A DNA stretch of 64,000 nt, from contig CAVOIP010000002.1 in assembly GCA_963696105.1 (NCBI GenBank), positions 1 to 64,000 of the forward strand. The letters are read 5' to 3'. The notes below the pieces were generated by a model, which was not told the DNA's origin, ran no database searches, and was given only the letters and a program-made list of their open reading frames with translations. Position 1 is the first letter of the stretch. The number at the start of each line of letters is the position of its first letter. Source of the DNA: CAVRTM01 sp963696105. GTDB lineage: Bacteria; Actinomycetota; Actinomycetes; Actinomycetales; Dermatophilaceae. Position numbers and translations under genes: made by a program. This document shows, in pieces, positions 9,995-21,564 of this stretch.

Positions 9995-10839
9995 ATGGGC
10001 AAGGCAAGAAGCGGTCAAGCGTCCGCAAGAAGGCGCAAGCCGGCAAAGATCGCCAACGACGTCTACGAAGCCGAGTTGTTCCGTCTGCAAACCGAATTCG
10101 TCAAGCTCCAGGAGTGGACCAAGCACAGCGGCGCCCGCATCGTGGTGATGTTCGAGGGCCGCGACGCCGCAGGCAAGGGCGGCACCATCAAGCGCATCAC
10201 CGAGTACCTCAGCCCACGCGTCGCGCGCATCGCCGCGCTGCCCGCACCCACCGAGCGGGAACGCGGCGAGTGGTACTTCCAGCGCTACGTCGCGCACTTG
10301 CCCGCCGAAGGGCGAGATCGTGCTGTTCGACCGGTCCTGGTACAACCGCGCCGGCGTGGAAAAGGTGATGGGGTTCTGTACGCCCAGGAGCACATGCGCT
10401 GTTTCTGCGCCAGACGCCGATCTTCGAGCAGATGCTCATCGACGACGGAATCCTGTTGCGCAAGTACTGGTTCTCGGTCTCCGACGACGAGCAGCTGCGC
10501 CGGTTCCGCTCGCGACTCAACGATCCCGTGCGGCAGTGGAAGCTCTCGCCGATGGACCTCGAGTCCGTCTACCGCTGGGAGGACTACTCGCGCGCCAAGG
10601 ACGAGATGATGGTGCACACCGACACCCCGAAGAGCCCGTGGTTCGTCGTCGAGTCCGATATCAAGAAGCACGCCCGGCTGAACATGATGAGCCCACCTGC
10701 TGTCCACCATCGACTACCACGATGTCGAGAAGCCGAAGGTCGAAGCTGCCCGAACGCGCGGTGTCAGGGCAGCTATCAGCGTCCTGCCCGCGATCTGTCG
10801 ACCTATGTCGACGACCACGTCGCGACCCTGCTCGGATGA
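9995..10839 (+). CDS. ppk2: Polyphosphate kinase 2 family protein (Rv3232c-like), frameshifted
   Basis: PPK2 enzymes move phosphate between polyphosphate and nucleotides, in mycobacteria mainly to make GTP from GDP. The Walker A loop is EGRDAAGKGGTIKRI (about residues 54-68) and the Walker B and lid region is IVLFDRSWYNRAGVEKVMGF. Further family blocks are DDGILLRKYWFSVSDDEQ and WKLSPMDLESVYRWEDYSRAKDEM. The span fits about 280 residues. Indels lie near 10310, 10330-10410 and 10690-10760. ATG 9995 begins MGKARSGQAS. It sits between the acyltransferase gene and the Rv3231c-like gene, as in M. tuberculosis. Confidence 0.9.
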
Positions 10840-10869
10840 CCGGATGCGCTAGCGGCTACTCGTCCCCTG

Positions 10870-11380
10870 ATGCGGGTCTACATCCCGGCCACGTTGGCCA
10901 TGCTGCAGCGCTGGTCGCCGACGGGTCATTTCTGCCGGTCAGCGGCACCGCGTTCGCGGTGACGCCGACGCTGCGGGAGTCCTACGCCGAGGGTGACGAC
11001 GACGAGCTCGCCGAGGTGGCGCTGCGCGAGGCCGCACTGGCGTCGCTGCGGCTGTTGGCCGTGGATCAGGCCAGGCCGGACGGCGAGGCCTGCCGCCGCG
11101 CCGCGCGGTGCTGGTCGCCGACGTCGGCTCGGCTACCGCACGCCCGGATCTCGACGACGCGGTGGTGCGGGTCAGCGGGCCGGTGGCACCGGGATCAGGT
11201 GGTCGCCGTCTACGTCGACATCGCGGCGGCCGAACCCGCGGTGACGGGCCGCGATGGACCGTGATCGACGCGGCGGACCTCGGCGACGAAGACGCCGAAC
11301 TCGTGGTCGGCGACGCCCAGGACCACGACCTCGCCTGGTACGCCACCCAGGAGCTGCCGTTTCTTCTCGATTTGCTCTGA
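10870..11380 (+). CDS. Rv3231c-like conserved protein (DUF6912 type), frameshifted
   Basis: About 170 residues starting MRVYIPATLAMLQ, the typical opening of this actinobacterial family. A helical middle has ESYAEGDDDELAEVALREAALASLRLL, and the protein ends with DHDLAWYATQELPFLLDLL. Indels lie near 10915, 11105, 11195 and 11250. No catalytic motif is obvious. M. tuberculosis Rv3231c lies at the same point between ppk2 and the ferredoxin-dependent oxidoreductase. The DUF number is from memory and should be checked; the orthology to Rv3231c is more secure. Function unknown. Confidence 0.7.
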
Positions 11381-11389
11381 GCGCCTAGA

Positions 11390-11416
11390 TACGGCACCGT
11401 AAGTTACGGTACCGTA
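11390..11416 (+). promoter_or_regulatory. Double operator upstream of the Rv3230c-like oxidoreductase
   Basis: Two near-palindromic 12-mers, TACGGCACCGTA (11390-11401) and TACGGTACCGTA (11405-11416), are separated by three bases and followed by GGT. The same layout recurs upstream of desA3 at 12641-12667. The sites lie 57-84 bases before the start of the oxidoreductase gene, where a TetR-type repressor would act. The regulator is not in the window. Confidence 0.7.
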
Positions 11417-11473
11417 GGTTGAACCGGCCGGGTTCGAGTCGGGACGCCAGTGCCAGTCGGGCAGGAGCTAGTC

Positions 11474-12621
11474 ATGGCCAAGAACATCAAGATCAGCGCC
11501 AAGGTCGTCGATACCGCGCGGCCTACGGTCGCCGGTGCCGATAGGCACCCGGCTTTGCATGCGCTACGCACGCTGGCCGCCCGCGTCACCACACCGCTGC
11601 TGCCCGACGACTACCTGCACCTGGCCAATCCGCTGTGGACGGCACGCGAGCTGCGCGGCCGCGTGCTGCGAGGTCCGCCGCGAGACCGAGGATTCGGCGA
11701 CGCTGGTCATCAAACCGGGCTGGGGTTTCTCGTTCGACTATGAGCCGGGGCAGTACATCGGAATCGGCGTGCTGATGGACGGCCGGTGGCGGTGGCGGTC
11801 GTACTCGCTGACGTCGAGCCCGGTCACGCGGCGCCGCGCACCATCACCATCACCGTCAAGGCGATGCCGGAAGGGTTCCTGTCCACCCACCTGGTGGGCG
11901 GATTGGCGCCGGGCACGATCGTGCGGCTGGCCGCGCCGCAGGGCAATTTCGTGATGCCGGACCCGGCGCCGACGTCGGTGCTGTTCCTCACCGGCCGGCT
12001 CCGGCATCACCCCGGTGATGTCGATGCTGCGCACCTTGACCCGCCGCGATCAGATCACCGACGTCGTCACATCTGCATTCGCGCCCCGACCGAATCCGAC
12101 GTGATGTTCGCCGTCGGAGCTGGCCGAGCTGGCGCGGGACCACGTCCCGGCTACCGGCTGCCGGTGCGCACCACCCGCACCGCAGGGCCGGCTCGATCTG
12201 CGCCGGCTCGACGACGAGGTGCCCGACTGGCGGCAGCGGCAGACCTGGGCCTGCGGCCCGGAAGGCATGCTCAGCCGACGCCGAGACGGGTGTGGGCGGC
12301 GGCCGGGATCGAGCGGGCGGCTGCACCTGGAACGGTTCGCGGTGTCCCGGGCGGCCCCGCACGGGCAGGGCGGCACGGTGACGTTCGAGCGCAGCGGCAA
12401 GACGGTCGACGCCGACGCCGCGACGTCGCTGATGGACGCCGGCGAGACAGGCCGGCGTGCAGATGCCCTTCGGCTGCCGGATGGGGATCTGTCAGTCGTG
12501 CGTGGTCAGCCTGGTCGACGGCCACGTTCGTGACCTGCGTACCGGTGTCGAGCACGAGCCGGGTACCCGCGTTCAGACCTGCATTTCGGCGGCTGCCGGC
12601 GATTGCGTGCTGGACATCTAA
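11474..12621 (+). CDS. Ferredoxin reductase-type electron-transfer partner of DesA3 (Rv3230c-like), frameshifted
   Basis: This membrane-associated oxidoreductase passes electrons from NADPH to the stearoyl-CoA desaturase. The order of domains is an N-terminal FAD-binding barrel with YEPGQYIGIGV and RSYSLTSSP, an NAD-binding region with APTSVLFLTG, and a C-terminal plant-type 2Fe-2S ferredoxin domain. The cluster ligands are visible as GCRMGICQSC (C-x4-C-x2-C) and a later QTC. About 380 residues are expected. Indels occur near 11670, 11800, 12000, 12090, 12270 and 12440. ATG 11474 (MAKNIKISAKVVD) is the likely start. It shares its operator type with desA3 downstream, as expected for partners. 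Confidence 0.9.
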
Positions 12622-12640
12622 CATTTACCCACTAGTAACC

Positions 12641-12667
12641 TACGGTTTCGTAGGTTACGGTAGCGTA
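12641..12667 (+). promoter_or_regulatory. Double operator upstream of desA3
   Basis: TACGGTTTCGTA (12641-12652) and TACGGTAGCGTA (12656-12667), three bases apart, again followed by GGT. AACCTACG and CGTAGGTT form a perfect 8-base inverted repeat around the first copy. The sites end 22 bases before the desA3 ATG, so a bound protein would block transcription or its start. The match to the site at 11390 indicates joint control of desaturase and reductase. Confidence 0.72.
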
Positions 12668-12689
12668 GGTACAAGGAAAGGAGACAACG

Positions 12690-13617
12690 ATGGCTATTAC
12701 CGACGTTCCGGCGTTCGCTCATCTGACTGACGCCGACATCGAGAGCTTGGGCGTTGAGCTCGACGCGATCCGCGCAGGACATCGAGGACTCCCGCGGCGA
12801 GCGCGACTCGCGCTACATCCGCCGCACCATCGCCACCCAGCGTGCGCTCGAGGTGGCCGGCCGGCTGATGCTGGCGGCCAGTTCCAAACGTTCGGCGTGG
12901 TGGGCAGGTACCGCGACCCTCGGCGTGGCCAAGATCATCGAGAACATGGAGATCGGCCACAACGTCATGCACGGCCAGTGGGACTGGATGAACGATCCCG
13001 AGATTCACTCCTCGAGCTGGGAGTGGGACATGAGCGGGGCGTCCAAGCACTGGCGGTTCACCCACAACTTCATGCACCACAAGTACACCAACATCCTCGG
13101 CATGGACGACGACGTGGGCTACGGCCTCATCCGGGTCACCCGCGACCAGCGGTGGAAGCCGTTCAACCTCGGGCAACCTGCTGTACAACACCATCCTGGC
13201 GCTCGGCTTCGAGTGGGGAGTCGGGTTGCAGCACCTTGAACTCGGCAAGATTGCCAAGGGCCGCGACGACCGGGCAGCCACGTTGGTGCGGATCCGCGAG
13301 TTCGGCGTCAAGGCCGGCCATCAGGTGGTCAAGGACTACGTCGCCTACCCGGCGCTGACCTCGTTGTCGCCGGGGGCGACGTTCCGCTCGACGGTCACGG
13401 CCAATGCGATCGCCAACGTGATCCGCAATGTGTGGTCCAACGCGGTCATCTTCTGCGGCCATTTCCCTGATGGCGCAGAGAAATTCACCAAGACCGACAT
13501 GGTCGGCGAGTCCAAGGGGCAGTGGTATCTGCGCCAGATGCTCGGCAGTGCGAACTTCGACGGCGGGTGGGCATGCGCTTCATGAGCGGCAACCTGTGCC
13601 ACCAGATCGAGCAATGA
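12690..13617 (+). CDS. desA3: Stearoyl-CoA delta-9 desaturase, truncated at the chimeric join
   Basis: This membrane diiron enzyme introduces the delta-9 double bond into stearoyl-CoA. ATG 12690 follows the ribosome site AAAGGAG. His box 1 is HNVMH (12958-12972) and His box 2 is HNFMHH (13063-13080). The third box should read HQIEHH but here stops as HQIE followed by CAA and a TGA at 13615-13617. About 100-120 C-terminal residues found in M. tuberculosis DesA3 are missing. Frameshifts near 12775, 13180 and 13570 look like sequence errors, but the loss of the end is a join to foreign DNA at about 13,612. As drawn the product could not bind its second metal properly. Confidence 0.93.
13612..13613. 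other. Junction between mycobacterial and Micrococcales-like sequence
   Basis: Up to 13612 the sequence encodes the DesA3 third histidine box. From 13613 (AAT GAG CTG GCG) it encodes the C-terminal part of enzyme I of the phosphotransferase system in a different frame. The two bases CA at 13612-13613 are compatible with both sides. No inverted repeat, target duplication or attachment core is seen. Confidence 0.85.
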
Positions 13618-13945
13618 GCTGGCGGGACTGCTGGACCCCTGGCAGCCGGCGGTGCTGGACCTGATCGCCACCGCGAGCAGGGGGGCGCGGGCCGCCGGGC
13701 GCCCCATCGGGGTGTGCGGGGAGGCCGCCGGCGACCCGCTGCTGGCGCTGGTCCTGACCGGCCTCGGCGTGACGAGCCTGTCGATGGCCCCGCCGAAGGT
13801 GGCGGCGGTCCGCCACGCCCTCGCGCTGCACGACCTCGCCACCTGCGCCCGGATGGCCGCCGTCGCCCGCTGCGCCGTCGTGCCCGAGCAGGGGCGGGAG
13901 GCGGTCGCCGCGCTCGCCTCCCCGGACCTGCTCACGCTGCTCTGA
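13613..13945 (+). CDS. ptsI: 3' fragment of phosphoenolpyruvate-protein phosphotransferase (enzyme I)
   Basis: The frame encodes about 110 C-terminal residues of enzyme I, the first phosphotransferase of the PTS sugar uptake chain. Typical are NELAGLLDPWQPAVLDLI, then GRPIGVCGEAAGDPLLALVL and LGVTSLSMAPPKVAAVRHAL, with the conserved Cys of the PEP-binding domain in GVCGEAAGD. The remaining two thirds or more of the gene, including the phospho-histidine domain, are absent because of the join at 13,612. There is no start codon for this piece. It precedes parC by about 150 bases with no other gene between. Confidence 0.85.
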   Translation, partial: NELAGLLDPWQPAVLDLIATASRGARAAGRPIGVCGEAAGDPLLALVLTGLGVTSLSMAPPKVAAVRHALALHDLATCARMAAVARCAVVPEQGREAVAALASPDLLTLL

Positions 13946-14097
13946 GCGCCGGCGCAGCCGGCTGTCCACGGCTACGGCGGCCCGCGGCAGCCGCCGTACC
14001 CGCGTCCGCTCCCGGCGAGTCGGTGCGAGGCGCCGCACGGGCGTGGGCGAAGATGGAGCGCTGAGCAGGATCTCAACGCCGTAGGAGACGCATCCGC

Positions 14098-16590
14098 ATG
14101 GCCCGCCGTTCGAGCACGCCCCCGCCCCCGGAGGACTTCACCGAGCGGATCGTCGACATCGACGTCGAGCAGGAGATGCAGGGCGCGTTCCTGGAGTACG
14201 CGTACTCGGTCATCTACTCCCGCGCGCTGCCCGACGCGCGCGACGGCCTCAAGCCGGTGCAGCGCCGGATCCTGTACGCGATGTCCGAGATGGGCCTGCG
14301 CCCGGACCGCGGCCACGTCAAGAGCGTCGCGGGTCGTCGGCGAGGTGATGGGCAAGTTCCACCCGCACGGCGACGCGCGCGATCTACGACGCCCTGGTCC
14401 GGATGGCCCAGCCGTTCTCGCTGCGGCTGCCGCTCGTCGACGGCCACGGCAACTTCGGCTCGCTGGACGACGGGCCGGCCGCCTCCGCGCTACACCGAGG
14501 CCCGGCCGGCGCCGGCCGCCCTGCTGATGACCGGCCGGCCTGGACGAGGACGACCGTCGACTTCGTCCCGAACTACGACGACCGCTCGCCGCAGCCCGAC
14601 GTGCTGCCGGCCGCGCTCCCCAACCTGCTGGTCAACGGCGGCCAGCGGGATCGCCGTCGGCATGGCCACCAACATGCCGCCGCACAACCTGGTCGAGGTG
14701 ATCGGCGCGGCCCGGCACCTGATCGCCCACCCGGACGCGCACGCTGGACGACCTGATGCGGTTCGTCCCCGGCCCGGACCTGCCGACCGGCGGGCAGGAT
14801 CGTCGGGCCTGGACGGCATCCGCGAGGCCTACGCGACCGGCCGCGGCACGTTCCGCACCCGGGCCACCACCCGGATCGAGACCGTCACCGCCCGCCGCAA
14901 GGGCATCGTCGTCACCGAGCTGCCGTACACGGTCGGCCCGGAGAAGGTCATCGAGAAGATCAAGGACCTGGTCCAGGCCAAGAAGCTGCAGGGCATCGCC
15001 GACGTCAAGGACCTGACCGACCGCAGCCACGGCCTGCGGCTGGTCATCGAGGTCAAGAACGGCTTCAACCCCGAGGCGATCCTCGAGCAGCTCTACCGGC
15101 TGACGCCGATGGAGGACTCGTTCGGCATCAACAACGTCGCGCTGGTCGACGGGCCAGCCGCGCACGCTCGGCCTGCGCGAGCTGCTGCAGGTCTACGTCG
15201 ACTTCCGGATCGACGTCGTGCGCCGCCGCACCGCGCTTCCGCCTGCGCAAGCGGCGAGGAGCGGCTGCACCTGGTCGAGGGCCTGCTGATCGCGATCGTC
15301 GACATCGACGAGGTGATCCAGGTGATCCGCAGCAGCGACGACGCCGCGGCCGCCAAGGCCCGGCTGATGGACGTCTTCGACCTCTCCGACGCTCCAGGCG
15401 ACGTACATCCTCGACCTGCAGCTGCGCCGGCTGACCAAGTTCTCGCGCGTCGAGCTGGAGACCGAGCAGGCCGAGCTGCGCGCCAGATCGAGGAGCTGCG
15501 CGCGATCCTCGGCGACGAGGAGCTGCTGCTGCGAGATGGTGTCCGACCGAGCTGGCCGAGGTCGCCAAGGCGCACGGCACCCCTCGCCGCACGGTGCTGC
15601 TGGAGTCCGCCGGCACGCCGCGTCACCGCCGCCACGCCGCTCGAGGTCGCCGACGACCCGTGCTGGGTGCTGCTGTCGTCGACCGGCCTGCTGGCCCGGA
15701 CCACCACCGACGACCCGCTGCCGGCCGACGGCGACCGGCACACGCACGACGTCGTCATCTCCGCGGTGCCGCACGACGGCCCGCGGCGACGGTCGGGCTG
15801 GTCACCTCCCGCGGGCGGATGATCCGGCTGTCGGTCGCTCGAGCTGCCGGCGCTGCCGCCGACCAACGGCGCGCCCAGCCTGTCCGGCGGCGCGCCGCTC
15901 GCGGCGTTCGTCGACCTGCCCCGGGGCGAGGAGCCGCTGACCGATCACGTCCCTGTCGGACCGACTCCGCCGGCGCTCGCGCTCGGCACGGCCCAGGGCG
16001 TGGTCAAGCGGGTCTGCCGGACCACCCCGGCAACCGCGACGACTGGGAGGTCATCGGCCTGAGGGACGGCGACGAGGTCGTCGGGGCGGTCGAGCTGGCC
16101 ACCGGCGAGGAGGACCTGGTCTTCGTCACCTCCGACGCGCAGCTGCTGCACTTCCCGGCCGCCGGCGTCCGCCCCCAGGGCCGCGCGGCCGGCGGGATGG
16201 CCGGCATCAAGCTGGCTCGCCGGGCGCAGCGGTCGTCTTCTTCGGCGCGGTGGACCCGGCCGTGCCGAGACCGTCGTCGTCACCGTCGCCGGGTCGTCGG
16301 CCGCGCTGCCGGGCACCGAGCCGGGGTCGGTCAAGGTCACGCCGTTCGCCGAGTACCCGGCCAAGGGCCGGGCCACCGGCGGCGTGCGCTGCCACCGCTT
16401 CCTCAGGGGCGAGGACACGCTGATCCTGGCCTGGGCCGGCCCGGCACCGGCGCGGGCGGCGACCGGCAACGGCGTCGCGGTCGAGCTGCCTGCGGCCACC
16501 GGCAGGCGCGACGGCTCCGGCACCCCGGCCACGACGCCGATCGCGGCCGTGGCCGGCGCCCTGCCCGGCTCGGTGGTGGAGCCCGAGTGA
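14098..16590 (+). CDS. parC: DNA topoisomerase IV subunit A, frameshifted
   Basis: About 830 residues, the DNA cutting and rejoining subunit of topoisomerase IV, partner of ParE encoded on the minus strand at 18.7-20.9 kb. Visible are IDVEQEMQGAFLEYAYSVI, RALPDARDGLKPVQRRILYA, KFHPHGD, and ASRYTEAR with the catalytic Tyr codon at 14491-14493. Next come GIAVGMATNMPPHN and the coiled-coil and tower region. The C-terminal domain has beta-pinwheel-like repeats, such as GLVTSRGRMIRLS, EDLVFVTSDAQLLHFPA and GGMAGIKLA. At least fifteen indels, spaced tens to a few hundred bases apart, break the frame. A ribosome site (AGGAGAC) precedes ATG 14098. The stop overlaps the next start by four bases. Confidence 0.92.
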
Positions 16591-17717
16591 CGCGCCAGCC
16601 GGCGCCCGGCCAGGACGCCGTGTCCGCGGTGGACGACGGCGCACCGGCCCACTCCGCCGGCCGCGCTGCCGCTCCCGCCGACCTGACCTCTGCCTCTGCC
16701 TCTGCCTCTGCCTCTGCCGACCTGTCTGCCTCTGCCGACTCCGCCGGCGCCACTGCTGCCGGCGGGGCCACCCACGGGCGCAGCCGGCCGGACGCCTGCT
16801 CGGTGCTGTCGGAGCAGGCAGGCATCAGCGCGTTCGGCAGCGCGTCGGAAGCACGGTTCTGGCTCGCGGTCGAGCAGAGCGGGCCGTGGGGCCGCGATGC
16901 CCTGTCACAGTCCCACCTCGACGCCACGCTCGGCCCCGCCCTCTCGACGGCCTGTCAGGACGCCGGTGGCCGGCTGCTGCTGATCCGCCGGCCCGGTCAG
17001 CACGCCGACGCCCACCACACCCTCTCGCGCCGGGTCCTGGTGGCCGGCGGCCTCTCCGGCCCGGCGTGGCTGCTGGCCGGCGACGTCACCGACGCCGCGC
17101 AGCTGCTCGGCCTGCCGTTCGACACGCTCGCATCAGGCGACCCGGCCCCGGCGCTGGCGGCGCTGCCCGCGCTGGCACGCTCGCGCGAACCGGCCCTGCT
17201 CGTGTGCACGAACGCCCGGCGCGACGTCTGCTGCGCCGTACGCGGCCGGCCCGTCGCCCTCGAGGCGGCCGCGGCGCGGCCGGGGCAGGTGTGGGAGTGC
17301 TCGCACACCGGGGGTCACCGCTTCGCCCCCACCGCCGTGGTGCTGCCCCACGGCCAGACGTGGGCCCGGCTCACCTGCGAGCTGGCCGTCGACGCCCTCG
17401 ACGCTGCCGAGCACGGCCGGGTGCCCGCGTCGCTGCTCGGCCCGGTCCACGACCGCGGCCGCAGCGTCCTGTCCCCACCGGCCCAGGCCGCGGAGTCCTT
17501 CGTCCGCCATCAGATCGGCGAGGTGGACCTGACCGCGCTCTCCGTCGCGGCCAGACCGGCCGGCACCGGGACCGACCACTGGTCCTGCACCGTCGCCCAC
17601 CGCGACGGACGCAGCTGGGACGTGTTCGCGACCCGCGCGTCCGGCCATGGCGAGCGTCCCGACTCCTGCGGCAAGGCGCCCGTGCCCACCCTGCAGTGGG
17701 ACTGCACCCCCGCCTGA
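16587..17717 (+). CDS. Sucrase/ferredoxin-like (Apd1 type) thioredoxin-fold protein
   Basis: A 376-residue intact protein beginning at GTG 16587, four bases inside the end of parC, so the two are co-transcribed. The N-terminal 75 residues are a Ser/Ala repeat tail, coded by a hexamer repeat. The rest is the sucrase/ferredoxin-like domain, with CTNARRDVCCAVRG around residues 207-220 and WECSHTGGHRFAPTAVVLPHG around 233-253. The Cys and His residues of these two blocks are the likely 2Fe-2S ligands of Apd1-like proteins. The role in bacteria is unclear, perhaps redox or metal handling. No frameshift is seen; read quality improves from here. Confidence 0.85.
   Translation: MTRQPAPGQDAVSAVDDGAPAHSAGRAAAPADLTSASASASASADLSASADSAGATAAGGATHGRSRPDACSVLSEQAGISAFGSASEARFWLAVEQSGPWGRDALSQSHLDATLGPALSTACQDAGGRLLLIRRPGQHADAHHTLSRRVLVAGGLSGPAWLLAGDVTDAAQLLGLPFDTLASGDPAPALAALPALARSREPALLVCTNARRDVCCAVRGRPVALEAAAARPGQVWECSHTGGHRFAPTAVVLPHGQTWARLTCELAVDALDAAEHGRVPASLLGPVHDRGRSVLSPPAQAAESFVRHQIGEVDLTALSVAARPAGTGTDHWSCTVAHRDGRSWDVFATRASGHGERPDSCGKAPVPTLQWDCTPA
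16687..16716 (+). repeat. Five tandem CCTCTG hexamers coding for Ser-Ala repeats
   Basis: Five perfect copies of CCTCTG lie in the N-terminal coding part of the sucrase/ferredoxin-like gene, with partial copies up to about 16738. Each unit is six bases, so copy-number change alters the Ser-Ala tail without shifting frame. Confidence 0.9.
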
Positions 17718-17770
17718 GGCAGGGTCACCGGTTACCCGCGTCCGACCGCCTCGAGCCCGGCGCGAGGGCC

Positions 17771-18503
17771 TCAGCGGTGGGCGTCGACGAAGCCGAGCAT
17801 CTCCTGCCAGGCGTCGGCACAGGCCTGCTCCCACTGCGCGAAGCTGCGGTCGAAGAACGAGTGCGGCGCCCCGTCGTAGATCACCGTCTTGTGCTCCTTC
17901 CCCGCATCGGTGAGCGCCTGGTCGAAGGCGGCGTTCTCCTGCGGCGAGGTCGCGCGGTCGTCGCCGGCCACGAGCAGCAACAGGGGTGCCCCCATCTGGT
18001 CGACCACGTCTAGCGGCCGTCGAGGGGCGACCGTAGAACCCCATGCACCCGGCCGCGCCGAGGTCGGTCGAGGCCAGCCGCCAGGAGTGGCCCCCGAACA
18101 TGCAGAAGCCCAGGGTGAACACCGGGTCGTCGCTGCGCTCCCGCAACCGGGCGGCCGCCGCCCGCGCGTCGGCGAGCACCTGCCCGGGCTCGAGCGCCTT
18201 GGCGTGGGGGCCGTAGTCGAAGTCGTCGTCCCGCGCAGTGAGCCCCGCGGTGCGCCCGAACGGGTCGAGCGCCACGGTGTCGATGCCCACCGTGGCGAAC
18301 CCGAGGGCCAGGTCGGTGTAGAAGGTGTGCATGCCGCGGATGTCGGGAAGCAGCACCAGGCTGGCCCCGCGGCGGGTGACGGGCACGGCGTCGTACGCCG
18401 TGAAGCGGTTGCCGTCCGCGGCGGTGAGCACGACGGACGCGTGCTCCCCCACCTCGCTGGACCGGGGCGGCAGCGGTGGACGCTGGTCGCTGGAGAAGCA
18501 CAT
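17771..18503 (-). CDS. Dienelactone hydrolase family protein, one frameshift
   Basis: About 244 residues on the minus strand, starting MCFSSDQRPPLPP. The dienelactone hydrolase fold shows LVLLPDIRGMHTFYTDLAL near the N terminus, the nucleophile elbow GFCMFGGHSW with the catalytic Cys, the acid in LLLLVAGDDRATSPQEN, and the catalytic His in YDGAPHSFFDRSFAQW. Such enzymes hydrolyse dienelactones or related esters; the real substrate is unknown. A single indel near 18015 separates the two halves. It converges with the sucrase/ferredoxin-like gene, leaving 53 bases between stops. The 228 bases between its start and the end of parE contain no recognisable gene. Confidence 0.9.
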
Positions 18504-18731
18504 GCCAGCAGTCTGCAGCCCGAGGCGAATCGGCGCGCGCCCAGGACGAGCAGGACGAGCCGGCGCGCACCGCGACGGGCCGGCACACACCGCGCATGGG
18601 CCGACTTGCACGCGGGACCAGCGGGCGCTCACCCGGACCAGCCGCCGCGCCCTGGACCGGCGCCGCGGCCCCGGACCAGCCGCCACGGGGCCCGGACGAG
18701 CCGCCGACCGCCGAGGCACCGCCGGTCGCGG

Positions 18732-20886
<2,155 letters not shown>

Positions 20887-21300
20887 GGACTTCCCTTCGA
20901 CACGGACTGCGCCCGCGGGGGCGCGGGCCGGTCTTCCTGGACGCAGGGTAATCCCCCGCACCGACAGCCCTTCGCAGGCTCGCTGCCTCGAAGCGGTTAC
21001 GGGGCCGAACCGGCGGGTAGTCCCCAGCAACGCCGGCTACGGGCGGACCCCCTTCCGAGGCATCCGCCGGCCGCCGGGGAACGAATAGCAGATGGACGCA
21101 CCGACACGGGTCATTGCGCGGTCAGCGAAATCCGGCCATGAGATGACCCACACGGCGCTGGAATGCCCAGTGGGAACGAATGCACGTGCTTCACTGTTGG
21201 ACCCGGCGCAGACCGGAACGCCCTACAACACCAGATGGTCAGTCGAGGCACCGCACCACAGACGCCAAGACGCCGAGGACGCTCCACTACGACGAAATGG
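20887..21300. other. Divergent intergenic region, parE to DUF7455 gene
   Basis: 414 bases between divergent starts, less GC-rich than the flanks. It holds the parE ribosome site and the SigR/SigH-like promoter described at 21172. A second GGGAACGAAT stands near 21075 but lacks a downstream GTT at the right distance. Open frames here are short and without family features. Confidence 0.5.
21172..21198 (+). promoter_or_regulatory. SigR/SigH-type promoter candidate upstream of the DUF7455 gene
   Basis: GGGAAC at 21172-21177 is followed after exactly 18 bases by GTT at 21196-21198. This is the spacing and sequence of the actinobacterial thiol-stress sigma factor consensus (GGAAT, N18, GTT). It would start transcription about 95 bases before the DUF7455 start. 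Confidence 0.5.
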
Positions 21301-21534
21301 ATGGCGAACGTGACAACTGCTCTGGCACCGACCCTGACCGTGGCTGACCGCTGCGACCGCTGTGGCGCCCAGGCCTACGTACGCGCCCGCCTGCACTCAG
21401 GGGGCGAGCTCCTTTTTTGTGCACACCACGGGCGTGAGCACCTTCCCAAGCTTCAGGACGTGACGGCGGAGATCGTCGACGAGTCCGAGCGCCTCAACGA
21501 GACCCCGGCGAGCGCAGGCCCGGACGAACACTGA
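21301..21534 (+). CDS. DUF7455 family small zinc-ribbon-like protein
   Basis: A 77-residue protein from ATG 21301, or 74 residues from GTG 21310. The core has DRCDRCGAQAYVRA with a C-x2-C pair, then LLFCAHHGREH with a C-x2-H pair, which together can hold one zinc. The family is widespread in Actinobacteria and is often placed next to a sigma factor or topoisomerase IV B gene, as here. Function unknown. A candidate SigR-type promoter upstream would suit a redox-sensitive zinc site. No frameshift. Confidence 0.82.
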   Translation: MANVTTALAPTLTVADRCDRCGAQAYVRARLHSGGELLFCAHHGREHLPKLQDVTAEIVDESERLNETPASAGPDEH

Positions 21535-21564
21535 CCAAACCTGATCGACCTGATCGACCCCGGT

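Noticed and set aside
13600..13620. Natural insertion into desA3 by an IS element or phage
   Set aside because: The DNA after the break is another chromosome's housekeeping genes (ptsI end, parC) with no transposase, integrase or repeats.
16687..16716. Hexamer repeat as CRISPR or regulatory array
   Set aside because: The unit is six bases with no spacers and lies in a coding region for a Ser-Ala tail.
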